DNA from: Leptoclinus maculatus
Taxonomy: Eukaryota > Chordata > Actinopteri > Perciformes > Stichaeidae
Length of the DNA: 64,000 bases
Reading direction: 5' to 3'
Assembly: GCA_032191485.1 (NCBI GenBank)
Contig: JAVDOI010000010.1
Location: 1,061,001-1,125,000 of the forward strand
A model generated the notes under the pieces. It made no database searches, had not been told where the DNA came from, and was given only the letters and a program-made list of their open reading frames with translations. A program made the position numbers and the translations under genes. This document shows, piece after piece, positions 1 to 12,183 of the stretch (position 1 is the first letter of the stretch; every line of letters begins with the position of its first letter).

Positions 1-1498
1 CAGCGCAGGTGGAGGGGTAAGAGACAGAGGACAGGACTGAGGGAGACCGAAGCTGATGACCGGGACATCATCGACGTCATCAACAGCACGCTTGAGGCCA
101 GGCGTGTCGCCGAGGAGGATGAAGTGAAGTTTGTAGAGGTGACGGACGAAGGAGTCGACTATTCAGATGAAGACTGTGTCTCTCTCACCAGCAGCATAGC
201 CTCTGGTCCTTCCGTCCTACACAACAGTGTCTCTCCCAAGAAACTGAGGCCTTCACAGGGCTTGTGCTCCGCCTGTAAGACTCTCTACCAGAAGGCCAAA
301 AAGATGAAGGCACCGATTAAAAGCAAACTCTTAGACAACGGTGAGTGCTCACTCATCCCTTGTTCCAGCAGCATGAGACGAACAATGAATGTGGGTCATT
401 GCCAGGTCAAATACTGGTACACAAAAAAAGATGCATGTATTGTAAATAAGATCTGATGCAAAGAGGTGAGCACACACAAAGTACAAAAAGCCCACTTCCT
501 CCCTCCTGGCACGCTATCCAAGTCAAAGTAAACCGGAGTCAAATTCCATGTATGTGTACACATACATGTGTTCAGTTCGGTTCTGCATTGCGGTAATGGC
601 AGCAATCGCTAGAGAGCGCAACACGTACGCCATTCGACGGTTCAGTCTTTACATGTTTAATAACCTCTCGCTCTGGTTTGTTCTTCAGATCCCAAGTCCC
701 TGACATGTGACCAGTGGGTCCTGATCAAGAGCTGGAGACCGAGGAGGCTGCCTAATGCGAGAGGGTAAGGCCGCTCGTGTGTGTGTGTGTGTGGTTACTG
801 GCTTTAAGGTGGAACTCCAGTAAACATGCAGACCCATATGCTGTCCGCTCATTATAACGGCACCTCTCTGTTTCGCCAGGAAGCTTTTGATCCGTGTACA
901 GCTGGTTAAGAAAAGACTCGCGGTCAACAATGGTGCTCATCGACCTGCGCAGTGTGGTGGAGACTCACCAGCCTGCTCCAGGCCGCACGCTTTCCTTCAG
1001 AGGTAACTCATCTGTACACGCAACACGCTACCGTAGAAAAGCTAGGAAGCCTGTTCGCATGAATAAACGACTTGGAATGTGCGCCGTTTTTGTCTCAGGA
1101 ACCTTAGACGGAGTGTCAGAGTGCCGGTGAAAAAGGAGGGGAAGAAGAGCAGGAGGAAGAGGACGAGAGACAGTTCTCAGGGGCGTCGCGTCGCTAAGCA
1201 GCAGCGTCTCCTCAGCAACAATCGCGGCCAACGCGTCAGCAGTAGCCCGGCCAGCGGTCCCAGTGGCTCTGCTGGTTTTGAGGGTCGTAGCGATCAAGAA
1301 GTCGGCGACCAGTCGGACACCAATCTGACTCTTGAGTTGATTCCCTCCACGGTCACCATGGAAACCACCAAGCCAAGGGAGGCCCCGTCCGAGCAGAAAG
1401 CACCAAAGAAGAAGAAGAAGACGACGACGGGCGGATTCAGAGACTTGCTTGCCCAGCTGCGTGGCAACAGCAGCATGGTCGTCAGAGAAACACGCTAG
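1..1498 (+). CDS. 3' part of an unrecognised basic, probably nuclear protein
   Basis: Four exons can be joined in frame: 1-340 (open from the window edge), 689-764, 880-1002 and 1099-1498 (TAG). Together they encode the last 312 residues, and the gene starts before the window. The visible part begins acidic and charged and has a Cys-x2-Cys (CSAC) near a Lys-rich patch. A conserved-looking stretch (CDQWVLIKSWRPRRLPNARG) follows. The tail is rich in Lys and Arg (KKEGKKSRRKRTR, then a KKKKK run), as expected of nuclear localisation signals. I do not recognise the family and assign no function. All three introns have GT-AG ends, and the summed length (939 nt) is divisible by three. Confidence 0.6.
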
Positions 1499-3205
1499 CG
1501 AGGGGACTCCGCCTCTTTTTTTTAAGCTACTTACATTATTCAGTAAAGTATTCGAGCTCTGATGTAGCGTTTACTTATCTTTTGTTCAGCTATCATCAGA
1601 AGTATTACCTGGAGGCATACACATGAGTTTCACTTACTTGCATGTTATTTATTTGTTTTTCTTGAATTTCGAAATAGTATTTATTTGAAGTTGAATTCAA
1701 CGGGACGATTGTGAATAAATTAGTTTTTAATGCTGTTTTTTACCGTATCGTTGGATAGACAGATTTTACATTTCCATCACTAATAGAACTGCATGAATAC
1801 TTTCAGTAAGATTATCCAGAAGACTAGAGCTGTGTCCTCACGGCATACTAATGCAATGCAGGGTTTACACCAGAGAACTGACGACGTTAAGGATACCGTG
1901 TTTTTGTGTGTGCTGTTGTCCCACAATGCAGTTTGATTTCCGACAGTTGCATAGTTTCCTCTTAGTAAGGAACGTTGATTTAAACATTTTCTTATAACTG
2001 CATAAAGTATAACGATCATATTGTATATATTTAGTAGGTACCATGCATTTGGGACACAGTGTATCCCTGCTCTTTCTGTATGGATGAAAACCACTGTTTA
2101 CCATGAATATTAAATTAATACATATCTCATGGTGGCAATTTGTGGATAGTAGCCATGTCCTGTAAACATGGTGATGGGATTTGTTGGTTGGAGACTTTCT
2201 GTAGAAGCCCACATGGTGGCGCCACCGGTTACACTATATTAGTCCTGGTAGGAAGAGAAAAGCACAGGTGTTATTAATAACTTTAACGACCATTTAGTTT
2301 CCCAGTGAGAAAGCATGCTTGTTAACTAGAGCGCTGCACCTGGTACATCTAGATATAACGAGGTACACCTGTGTGTTTCCTGTACTGAGAGCTCAAAGTC
2401 TGCTTCAATACAAGATCAGTATTCAGCAGCAGAATCCCAATTAACAGTCAGTGCAGGCGCCTGTTCCAAGAAGGTTTACTAAACTAGGATGAACCAGGAA
2501 GACGTAGCTCTTTTTACACAGCAATGTTAGTTATTTTTACGATGTTTGTGCTGATACCAGTGAATGTGGAGGAAGGGTGGGGAAAATGAGCAAGAGATAA
2601 GGGACTGAGAGCTGGGTCTGGAGGCGTTAACAGTTTGTTTTTGTTTTTTTTGGGGGGGGGGGGGGGGGGCGTGCTGTTTATTTATGGGATTAATGTATCG
2701 GGAGAGGATGGGGATTTAAAGTCAGAACTTCCAGTGGAAATGTGTCTGCTGCCCGACTCAATTAATACATTAATCATCATGAAATGCCAATAAAATGAAT
2801 TGATGAATTGAGTTTCAAAATGGAACTGCATCATTTAAAATCTAACATATTCCATCTCACAATTTGTTTCTTGGTTAAAACCTTTACAGCTTCCATTGCA
2901 CCATGGGTTGACTTCAAAGATGTGCAAGCAGTGTGCCGCCTCCTAAAAGTCATCAAGAGTCAAGACAAACACGAAGCCGCTGGCCAATCAGAACTCCAGC
3001 TGTTGCTCTGTGCTGTATTTACATCTTTAAATTGAGAATCTAAATGCTGAAGCAGGGAGGACATGAAATGTGAGATTAAATTTGACAGTATAGTGTATTA
3101 CATTTTTTAAAATAGTTTTTGCTATTTCATTAAAAATGTATTAATTAATTTAAAGACAGAATGAGGAAATAGAAATATTGTCAAATTGAAATCCTTTTTC
3201 TATTT
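1499..3205. other. Intergenic and 3' flanking DNA without a recognisable gene
   Basis: AT-rich DNA follows the stop codon at 1496-1498, and AATAAA-like motifs near 1710 could end the upstream transcript. A long poly-G run lies at about 2653-2670. No ORF here looks like a real exon, and short reading frames on both strands lack codon structure or family resemblance. Confidence 0.5.
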
Positions 3206-4320
3206 TTTTTAAGATCACAAAAAAAAAAATAGTAACTTAAAAAAAAAAAAAAATATGTAATTCACAAAAAAAAAAAGAATCCACCCACAAAATAAATAAT
3301 AATAATTCTAATAATTTTTTTTTTTTTTATTTTACTTTTTTTCCACCAGCAAAAAAAAAAAAAAAACTTTTGGTGCATCCATCTGTAACCATAACACTGA
3401 CCAGATTTTTCCAGTTGCTATAGGAAGTCGAAATTATGAGATACTTTAACACAACAGTCATAGAAGCAGCTATGACATATGAATGGATTGTGAGTACATT
3501 GAAGACTTCTTTAAAACGTGGCTTTACAACACATGAAATACAGATGATGTTTCACATGGATTGTACTGAGCAAACGCACCCTTGAATAGAATGTTAAGCA
3601 AGAAGCAGCTCTGGAGTATAAAGAATGAAACCAATGTGGCTGAGGTGGCGACCAATAAACTATGGAAGCCCATTCACGCCAGCAAAAAAAAATAAAATAA
3701 GATCACCAAAAAAAAAATAAAAAATTAATTCACAAAAAAGAAAAATATAAAAAAATGAATTCACAAAAAAAAAAAAAATTATAATTAATTCACAAAAAAA
3801 ATAAAAAATATATATATATATATTTTTTTTTTACTTTTTCTCTGTCAGCAAAAAAGAAAAAAAAAAAAGATGTTTCCAGTTGCTGTTTATTGGTCGCCAC
3901 CTCAGCCACATTGGTTTCATTCTTTATACTCCAGAGCTGCTTCTTGCTTAACATTCTATTCAAGGGTGCGTTTGCTCAGTACAATCCATGTGAAACATCA
4001 TCTGTATTTCATGTGTTGTAAAGCCACGTTTTAAAGAAGTCTTCAATGTACTCACAATCCATTCATATGTCATAGCTGCTTCTATGACTGTTGTGTGAAA
4101 GTATCTCATAATTTCGACTTTCTATAGCAACTGAAAAAATCTGGTCAGTGTTATGGTTACAGATGGATGCACCAAAAGTTTTTTGTTTTTTTTTGCTGGT
4201 GGAAAAAAAGTAAAATAAAGAAAAAATAAAAAATTATTAGAATTATTATTATTTATTTTGTTGGTGAATTTTTTTAAAAAATTTTTTTTTTTAAGTTACT
4301 ATTTTTTTTTAGTGATCTTA
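3206..4320. repeat. Large foldback (inverted-repeat) element
   Basis: The sequence at about 3206-3683 returns as its reverse complement at about 3872-4320. Matching landmarks include the 'ttttggtgcatcc' and 'ggctgaggtggcgacc' segments on the left and their complements on the right. Both arms carry long A or T runs of differing length and a CCACCAGC/GCTGGTGG motif. The spacer (about 3684-3871) is A-rich low-complexity DNA. There is no transposase ORF, so this is a non-autonomous foldback or MITE-like element. A further piece of the same repeat (complement of 3663-3690) recurs at about 4385-4415, so the structure is nested. Confidence 0.8.
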
Positions 4321-4518
4321 TTTCTTTTTTATTTTTTTTTAGTGATCTTATTTCTTTTTTATTTTTTTTTAGTGATCTTTTCTTTTTTTTTTGCTGGCGG
4401 GAATGGGCTTCCATACATCTTAAATCATTCTTTTAAAATAGCTTTTTTAAATGTATAAATTATTACAGTCGACAGTAAAAGTCCAGATTCACACTCCAGT
4501 CTCCATAGTAATAATAAT

Positions 4519-4640
4519 AGTAATAATATATTTTATTTATATAGCGCTTTAAAAGGCACTCAAAGACACGACATGGTAAAAACAGAAACAATAAAAGCAT
4601 TTATAATAAGAACAAAATAGATGACATAACAGTAAGGAAT
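4519..4640. mobile_element. Interspersed-repeat remnant
   Basis: The stretch around 'ttttatttatatagcgcttt' followed by 'actcaaagacacga' is a motif I associate with common teleost interspersed repeats. No coding capacity remains. The family is not assigned. Confidence 0.4.
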
Positions 4641-5237
4641 AACACGAAAACATACATAACTGACTTTACAGGTTAAAAGCAGATTCAAATAGATGAGTTA
4701 GGAGACACATTAGTGTTGAAACATTGTTGTTTTGCTCTCAGAAAGGTGACGTGCTAGTAGCACAAACACACACTGCTGGTTCATTGACAGTGAAAGATCA
4801 GAGGAAGTCTTACAAGCGTTACCAGAACACAGCTGATAATCATCACAATCCTTCTCTGTGTCTCCCTCTCATACATGTTGATGCATACACGCCTGCATGC
4901 GTCACATAAGACAGTGACGCAAAGTATTCCCACACTCTGGTGAGAGCTGAAACTCCTGCTGCTTGTCCTGATTTAAACAGAGCATGGAGGTTTGAGAGAG
5001 ACACACACACACACACACACATTGTCTGATTCCCCTACTGCCAATAGGTCCTGATCATCACGAACCAGAGGTCTCGGGGGCCAAAACAATTCAAGCAGTG
5101 CACACACACACACACACACACAACACGGTATCCTGTGATAGAACCACTATCAGCACCTGACACCTCGAAAACAGGAAAAACGTTTCAGCAGGAACACAGA
5201 TGTGTTGGAGTGTTTAGGGGAGGGGCATGAACGCAGC

Positions 5238-5244
5238 TATAAAT
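5238..5244 (+). promoter_or_regulatory. cxcr4: TATA box of cxcr4
   Basis: TATAAAT lies 55-61 bp before the cxcr4 start codon, which suggests a transcription start near 5270 and a very short 5' UTR. (CA)n tracts lie just upstream at about 5005-5020 and 5101-5122. Confidence 0.6.
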
Positions 5245-5298
5245 CCCCTGTAGACAGAAACTTCACTCTGTTCAGAAAGGAGAAGGGCTGCGTCCGTC

Positions 5299-6735
5299 AT
5301 GTCTTACTATGAGGTAAGGTTGTCAACGATGTTTAGTCAAACGTGGGAGCTTTTATGTTCAAGTCTGTGTTTGGGATCTCTTGTTGCTTTTTCCTCTTCT
5401 TCCTGCCCTTAATCATCCTCATCATCTCTCCAGCATATCGTCTTCGACTACGACTTCAATGACACAGGCTCGGGTTCTGGTTCCGGTGACCTGGCGGGGG
5501 ATCTGGAGGAGCCCTGTGACGTGGCGCATGGGATAACCGCTAACCTTCACCAGGTCTTCCTGCCTGTGGTCTACGCCCTCATCTTCACCCTGGGCATCAC
5601 CGGAAACGGCCTAGTCGTCATAGTGCTGGGCTGCCAACGCAGGTGAGAGGGTTGGTGGTTGATCCGGTGAACCTCTTGACAAGAAACCGATGACAAATGG
5701 GCTTAGTGGTTTCCTCCCCTGCCTTCGTCCACAGGTCAAAGTGCAGCCTCACGGACCGGTATCGACTCCACCTCTCGGCTGCTGACCTCCTCTTTGTCCT
5801 GGCGCTGCCCTTCTGGGCCGCGGACTCAGCCCTGTCCGACTGGCGCTTCGGCGCGGCCGCCTGCGTCGGCGTGCACGTCATCTACACGGTCAACTTGTAC
5901 GGCAGCGTGCTCATCCTGGCGTTCATCAGCCTGGACCGCTACCTGGCAGTGGTCCGAGCCACGGACACCAACACCGGTGGGCTGAGGCAGCTGCTGGCAC
6001 ACAGACTGGTTTATGTGGGTGAGTGTTGAAAGACTGGTTTGCTCAGTTGATGCTTTCTTTTTGCCTTTTGAAACTCTTCTCTTCTTCTTTCTTACTCCCA
6101 CAGTCCCTTACTTCTTTTTGTCTTCCTCTCTCCCTGCAGGTGCCTGGTTGCCTGCTGGCCTCCTGGCAGTGCCTGACTTGATCTTTGCCCGGACTCAGGA
6201 GGGAGGCGAAGGGGCCACTCTGTGCCAGCGATTCTACCCAGCCGACAACGGTCCTCTCTGGGTCGCAGTCTTCAACCTCCAGCTGGTCCTGGTGGGTCTG
6301 GTGATCCCAGGCCTGGTCCTCCTGGTGTGCTACTGCGTCATTGTCACCAGGCTGACCCGAGGCCCGCTCGGGGGCCAGAGGCAGAAGCGGCGAGCGGTCA
6401 GGACTACCATCGCGCTGGTTCTCTGCTTCTTCGTGTGCTGGCTGCCCTACGGAGTGGGCATCTCTTTGGACACCCTGCTGCGCCTGGAGGTCCTGCCCCG
6501 CGGCTGCAGGCTGGAGGCCGTCCTGGGCGTGTGGCTGGCGGTGGCTGAGCCCATGGCATTTGCACACTGCTGCCTGAACCCGCTGCTGTACGCCTTCCTG
6601 GGGGCCGGGTTCAAAAGTTCGGCCCGCAGAGCCCTCACTCTGAGCCGAGCCTCCAGTTTGAAGATTTTACCGCGAAGACGCCCGGGGGCCTCCACGACCA
6701 CGGAGTCAGAGTCCTCCAGTTTACATTCCAGCTAG
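5299..6735 (+). CDS. cxcr4: C-X-C chemokine receptor type 4
   Basis: Seven-TM G-protein-coupled receptor for CXCL12 that guides cell migration from the plasma membrane. Exons are 5299-5313, 5434-5642, 5735-6018 and 6140-6735, giving 367 aa against about 352 in human. The N-terminus is acidic, with a Gly-Ser repeat. TM1 begins around 'LPVVYALIFTLGITGNGLVV', the DRY box is intact (SLDRYLAVVRA), and the TM7 motif reads HCCLNPLLY. Acidic residues known to matter for CXCL12 signalling align: Asp in LPFWAAD, Asp in AVPD, Asp in GISLD and Glu in VAEPMAF. The tail is Ser/Thr-rich and ends TESESSSLHSS, the typical CXCR4 phosphorylation tail. The start MSYYE is closer to the teleost a-type than the b-type as I remember them. 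Two short introns (92 and 121 bp) interrupt the TM core, unlike the two-exon mammalian gene. mcm6 lies downstream, as in mammals. Confidence 0.93.
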
Positions 6736-6955
6736 TGTTTGCTTATATTGTGTGTATATATATGTGTGTTTACTGTGTGTGTATATGTGTGTGTTTAAAA
6801 GGACGATTTCAGAAAGTGTCTGAGAAAGGAAGGAGCAGTCTGCTGGCCCACGACTTGTCTTCTCCCTCACTGTGGGGCTTCTCCTGTAAATACTGTTATT
6901 AGATTGGGTTGTTTTTGTGCTGCTGTGCATGTTGTGTACTGTTGAAGATGTTTGG

Positions 6956-6961
6956 AATAAA
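6956..6961 (+). terminator. cxcr4: Polyadenylation signal of cxcr4
   Basis: AATAAA lies 221 bp after the cxcr4 stop codon in otherwise noncoding DNA. The implied 3' UTR is short. Confidence 0.65.
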
Positions 6962-7746
6962 ACATGCAAAAAATACCCACATTTGTGAAAATGTCTCCTC
7001 TTGTGAAATATGTGTCTTGCTTCCTGAGTGAAACTGTGAATTCCTGGCTTGTACTTCAACCAGTCAACCACAGCGAATGCTGCCCTCACCAAGTCTGCTT
7101 CTGAGTGGGTGAGATTGATATCATTAAAGCCCAAAGTACACAAACAGTTTAGAGACTAACAAGCAAGCTAATGAGATAGACGAAGGCATCTGAGCTTTAT
7201 CACAGAAAACACATTGAAACGGGACAGGAAAGATGGAATAGGAAGAGCAAGTCTGAATTAAATCTATTTGGTCTCATACGAGGTTTAAATGTCAGCCGAC
7301 AGCTGCCAACAGTGTCCAAAGCTAAAAATCCATTTTCTTTGTGTTCGGTCTGCTTGGGGCCAGAGATCTTACATCTTACAGATAAAGATTCTTTCAAAAA
7401 AGTGTTGAAATTAGTTGGCACACTGGCGCGTGTTCTAATCTTTATTATCATCAGCTTGTGTCCCTTTGTATTGATTCATGATCACTCAGCCGCCTGCCAT
7501 CTGAATCCACTGATCCGGAGCATGGACACTGTGAAGGTCTTTCGAAAAATGAAACTGTGCTTTTTTAAAAATACGATATCCAGGTGTGTGTGTGTGTGTG
7601 TGTGTGAGTGTGTGTGTGTGTGAGGCCGTGTGTGGATGTGCTTGTGTCACTGTTTTGGGATTGATGATATAAACAATTTGCTTCTTCAACGTGAGAAAGA
7701 AGGGAGCATGCAGGGGTCAGGAGGTCCATATTTCCAGAACTTAAAT

Positions 7747-7747
<1 letters not shown>

Positions 7748-7793
<46 letters not shown>
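7748..7793. repeat. (CA)n microsatellite
   Basis: Uninterrupted CA dinucleotide array of about 46 bp. Confidence 0.95.
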
Positions 7794-7799
<6 letters not shown>

Positions 7800-8143
7800 G
7801 CTTCCCACATACTTCCACTTAGAAGCGAAAGAAACAGAAGCTGGAAGTTTACTGTGTCCTGTTTCCTGGAGCAGAGAGGAGGAGGATGAAGAAGAGGAGA
7901 GTTGTGAGAGAGACGAAAAGGAAGAATACAGTAATTCAGCACCACAATGAAGGGCTGACTCTGTAGCATCACTGTAACTGTTTCCTATCATGTGCATCCT
8001 ATCCTGCATCCTATGTGGCTTTATATATACATACGAGATGTGTTTACAATAATGTCCCATCACAGTCAATGTAGAAAGAACCGTACCTTAGTTTTTCCTC
8101 ATATTTTTCCTTATGTCTCTCTAAGTCACACACACATACACAT

Positions 8144-8145
<2 letters not shown>

Positions 8146-8199
<54 letters not shown>
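8146..8199. repeat. (CA)n microsatellite
   Basis: CA dinucleotide array of about 54 bp. Confidence 0.95.
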
Positions 8200-8201
<2 letters not shown>

Positions 8202-9685
8202 ACAAACACAATTCTCTTCTATTCATAGTGTGTTCAAAACAGGAAAGACTTCCTGCTGCTCATTTTAGGAAAAACAAGCAGCTAAAACAATCAAACACCC
8301 GAGCAGCTCTGCACTCACCAACACAGAGAGCTGCTATAGAATAAATCAGTTTTACAACACTGAAGGACTTCATGACTGACCATGGTGATGTGTGCATAAA
8401 GTGTTAAAAGTCAGGATGTCGTTCGCTCTTATGAAGAACACAAATATGACCCAATAGATTTCATCTTTTTTTCTTTTGAAGTTTTGACTCTCTGTTATAT
8501 ATGTACACGCTCAGGTTTGTCCTTACTAATAGAAAAGCATACGACCGGGCCTACAAACAGCCTGACAGAGCTGCTAGCACACCTTTAGCCGCTCCCTATT
8601 AGCATGTGGATTCCATATCAGCCCTGCATTCAGAGAGGTGCTAACCACACATCGTCCTGCAGAGCCAGTTCTGTGGCTTCATGCAGCTGTCTTATTAAAT
8701 ATGATGTTTCGGAAGAAAAAAAATCTGCATGTTAGCAAGTTGCAACTTTCACAGGAATGTTACAGCTCATTTTACATTAGCCCAGTAGCATGTTTGTGCA
8801 GTGAACCAAAGACAGTTCATGAGTACTACAAAGGGTTTGCAACACGTGTATCCTCGCTGGTGATGCTGAGCCAGGCCTGTACCACTATTCACTTCATGCT
8901 CGTTTTAGGGAGCTTTCGCCTTCAGTCTGGTTCTCACAGCAAGTCAAACACATACATATAGCTTCACTTACGTACTGTCAGGAATATTATGAAAGGCTCT
9001 ATGGTTGCTTTTTTTCTGTATTAGCATAACTACCCTGCTGCATGATTGTAGGGAGTCTGTGTATAAAAAGGGTTACAAGCCTTGCTCTCTTCTCCCTGTA
9101 TGGACATGAGCACCCGTGAACTTGATGCCTGCACTCAAACCTCAATCAATGTTTCATTTCAAGTCCAGCGTCCGGCGGTACACCACCAAAACAATGCAAA
9201 TGTGTCACCATGTGAATACAACTACACCAGGAAACGACTGTTTTTAAACCATCTCTGCCCTCTTCTCTCTCATATCCTGCTGCTCTTGAAACTGTTTGTT
9301 CCCATCGTTTTGTTCATCACCTGCTGTTGCCTCAAATCTGACACCATCAAAGTTTTCATGTCTGTGCGTGCGCCTGTTTGGTGACTGCTGCATGATTTCA
9401 CCACAATGCAAGTGAAGGTGCTGCTACAGACTGGTTTTGATCTTACCGGATACATGTGTGTGTGTGTCTGTATGTGTGTATTACTAGTAGCAGCAGTACT
9501 GGTACTCAGTTTACACTACACTTGTCAGCAATACGTTTGACCTCAAATAACTTATTGAGGTACTTTATATACTGCTTATATAGATCTACTTTATTACATT
9601 TCAGAGGCAAATATTATTAAAAAACATCCTCCTCACCAACCTTGATGGCACTGATGGACTTGTGGTGCATCTGTGAGTGTTAGGG

Positions 9686-9690
<5 letters not shown>

Positions 9691-9739
<49 letters not shown>
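9691..9739. repeat. (GT)n microsatellite
   Basis: GT dinucleotide array of about 49 bp. Confidence 0.95.
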
Positions 9740-9742
<3 letters not shown>

Positions 9743-11450
9743 ACAGATGGTCAGGTTCCCTCATATTCAGACAAGCTGAGTTTCCTGCTGTTGAACAATC
9801 GTGGGAAAACCAGAGGTCAAGACAAAAGGAGAAATAAAGAGGGAGAGAACAACTGGGTTGCATCCAAATGGCCTGCAATAACTTCCTGCTTTGTTCCTGG
9901 TGGATTAATACAATGTGACAGGTGAAACCAATAGCCTGCCGGGAGTGTTTGCATGGACCCCGGCAGGTGGAGGCGTGAGAATGATGCGGGAGCAGAAATA
10001 GACATTAATGGGTTTGGACTGAACCCTGCAGACTGACTGCAGACTTCTTGTGTGCGTTTAGATGACTGCTAAACCCCTTAATAAATAACGCACTAACACT
10101 TTTAAGTGTTTCACTATGTGCTTGTCAACAATTATAACTCCTCTTAGGATGCATCGATTAAAAAGATCAAAACTCAAGTCAATTCAATCAAGTCAAAATG
10201 TACACAATATACATTGTTTCCAAACAGTACTGAGCAAACTGACAGCAGATACATTGACTGTGCTGCAGGAAGGGAGAAGTTGTAATACTTTCTGGTCCCA
10301 CGGTCGATATATTGTATTTTGTCTGTTGGAGTTCATTGTAACTGACATGAACCCGAGGCAGACGCAGCTACTGTTCTCCACTGATCAGAATCAGATCCAC
10401 TGATCCGCGAGTATTTTAACTGACTTAAGTAACCGCGCCTTTAGTTCAGGCTGGGCTGTTAAAAATGTGTACTCCAAACCTAGAAAATTCATATTTTATT
10501 TCTATGCTCCTCACTGTTGACAACCACTCTGCTTCCTTAAATCAAACTCAATGCACAGCGTGATGAGGGCCCAGTGTGTGGCTGCACAGGAACCTGTCAC
10601 TGAGGAGAACATGTAGGACGAGCAGCAGACTTGAGAGCTTTTGAGGTCAATATGTAAGAACAGTGTCTGACCATGAGTATGATGATACTGTACATCTTCA
10701 TACTCTTTTATGTGTTTTTTATATTGTGCGAATTGACAGGATATAAAACAATAAAGTTTGAATGCTATTCACAGGTGCGTAGAGGTTGGAGCTACTAGTA
10801 TATGCATAAACATATTAGTATTGATCCACTGTGACTGTGCACTGCTGTGTATTCTGCTAAATAAGAAGTGGGTTTGATATTATCCTCTGTCTTCTTAAAC
10901 AGGCGACGGCATTGTTCTCGCTTTCGAGTGTTTACATTGATGATGGGTTTGATTGTCGTGAATGACACCTTAGACCTACTTATGATTCGATAATCAGTCA
11001 AAAAGCTATTTATCGACCCATCTTTCATGTCTTCCTCTTGCATCTGAATGTCACTTATACCGAGGCATCTTCAGTGTAAAGTCATCCACCAACCTGTCAC
11101 CCTCCAATACTTCACAACTCAAGTTTCCCTGCAGCGTCACATTGCAATTTCAGTTCAAATCGTGTCAAATGCTTCCTTATAGTAAGAATTGAATCTAACA
11201 ATGGTTTTCTCTTTGAAATAAAATTGCTCTAATTCTGTGGGCCCTCGAGAAGCTGACCTAAAATCTGGCTTCGAAGTGGAACTTAAATGAACAAAATCAT
11301 GATGTATATATGATGTATACAACTAGGTTGCAAATTAACCATGAATATCAGATGAAATAATCAGCATTAAATACATCTGTATCAATAACCTAGATAATTA
11401 AAAAAGACACAGGTAAATATAACTAAATATATGGTTTAAATACACATATA

Positions 11451-11464
11451 CTGCCATCTACTGG
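11451..11464 (-). promoter_or_regulatory. CTCF-like motif upstream of mcm6
   Basis: Read on the minus strand the site is CCAGTAGATGGCAG. It fits the vertebrate CTCF core CCASYAGRKGGCRS at all 14 positions. Its orientation is opposite to the similar site at 17813, so the pair flanks mcm6 and points outward. Motif match only; occupancy is unknown. Confidence 0.45.
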
Positions 11465-11978
11465 TATAAATGGTATAAAACACTTTTATTCTACGTCTCT
11501 ATACAGTCTGTGCTCTGCGTTCACTAAAGCAACAGCACAATACACGGGAAACTGTATTGCATCAAACAATGCACCGATTAATCGAAAACTTGATTCTTGC
11601 TGTGTACATGGATAAATGAGATTATTAAACTGCATGTAGTCAACTTCTGTTGCTAACACACTCCCATCATCCGCCGATTATTTATTTATATTTATTTATT
11701 TTTCTTCTAATGTTACCCTGGTATGGTCTTGCATCATAGACTAACACTGTTCTTGCATACGGTCGTTCTATTGCCTTGACTTTTATTTTGACATATATAT
11801 ATATATAATATTTTGGAAAAAACATGGTATTTCTGTATTTTCGTTTTTCGATTACACGATAGAACCGTACACGGACCTCTTGCACATTTGTTTTCTCTTG
11901 AACTTTATTGTCTTGAAGACGGAAGCGTGTCGCGTGTACCGGCGTAATGACGCTGTGTCGATTAACATCTTCACTCCT

Positions 11979-12070
11979 GATTGGCTACCAGACAGACAGC
12001 GTTTGCAAAGCTTCGCCGATTGGTCCAAAGTGGCGCGCCAAAGGTCACGTGTCACTCTTTTCGCGCGAAA
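11979..12070 (+). promoter_or_regulatory. mcm6: mcm6 promoter: CCAAT boxes, E-box and E2F palindrome
   Basis: Two inverted CCAAT boxes (GATTGG at 11979-11984 and 12018-12023) precede a GC palindrome TGGCGCGCCA (12031-12040). A CACGTG E-box follows at 12046-12051, then a perfect palindromic E2F site TTTCGCGCGAAA (12059-12070). The start codon is at 12184. This layout is classic for G1/S-induced replication-licensing genes and fits E2F and NF-Y control of mcm6. There is no TATA box. Confidence 0.75.
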
Positions 12071-12183
12071 CTGCAGCTCTGTTGTCCGGCCCGCAGCGTG
12101 CTGTTTGTGTGTGTGTGTACGGAGTGGAGCAGTACGGCTCTGTGTTTCTGAATCTTTTTACTCCACTTTGACGGTGTTTCAGC

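Larger units (their letters stand above)
6962..11450. other. Intergenic region between cxcr4 and mcm6, mostly microsatellites
   Basis: About 4.5 kb with no exon I can support. It holds several dinucleotide arrays (listed separately), a shorter (GT)n at about 7583-7622 and otherwise unique AT-rich DNA. ORFs here are short or made of His-Thr/Val-Cys repeats from (CA)n translation. In other vertebrates this interval could carry cxcr4 or mcm6 enhancers, but I see no decisive motif cluster. Confidence 0.5.

Noticed and set aside
2211..2226. Candidate CTCF site (ccacatggtggcgcc)
   Set aside because: Two core positions depart from the consensus, so it is much weaker than the two sites reported.
6043..6567. 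174-codon minus-strand ORF
   Set aside because: Antisense shadow of the GC-rich cxcr4 last exon, which explains the lack of stops.
7565..7972. Minus-strand ORF with Val-Cys and His-Thr runs
   Set aside because: Mostly translated (CA)n microsatellite. Similar frames near 8146, 9691, 26544, 36580 and 56511 are rejected for the same reason.
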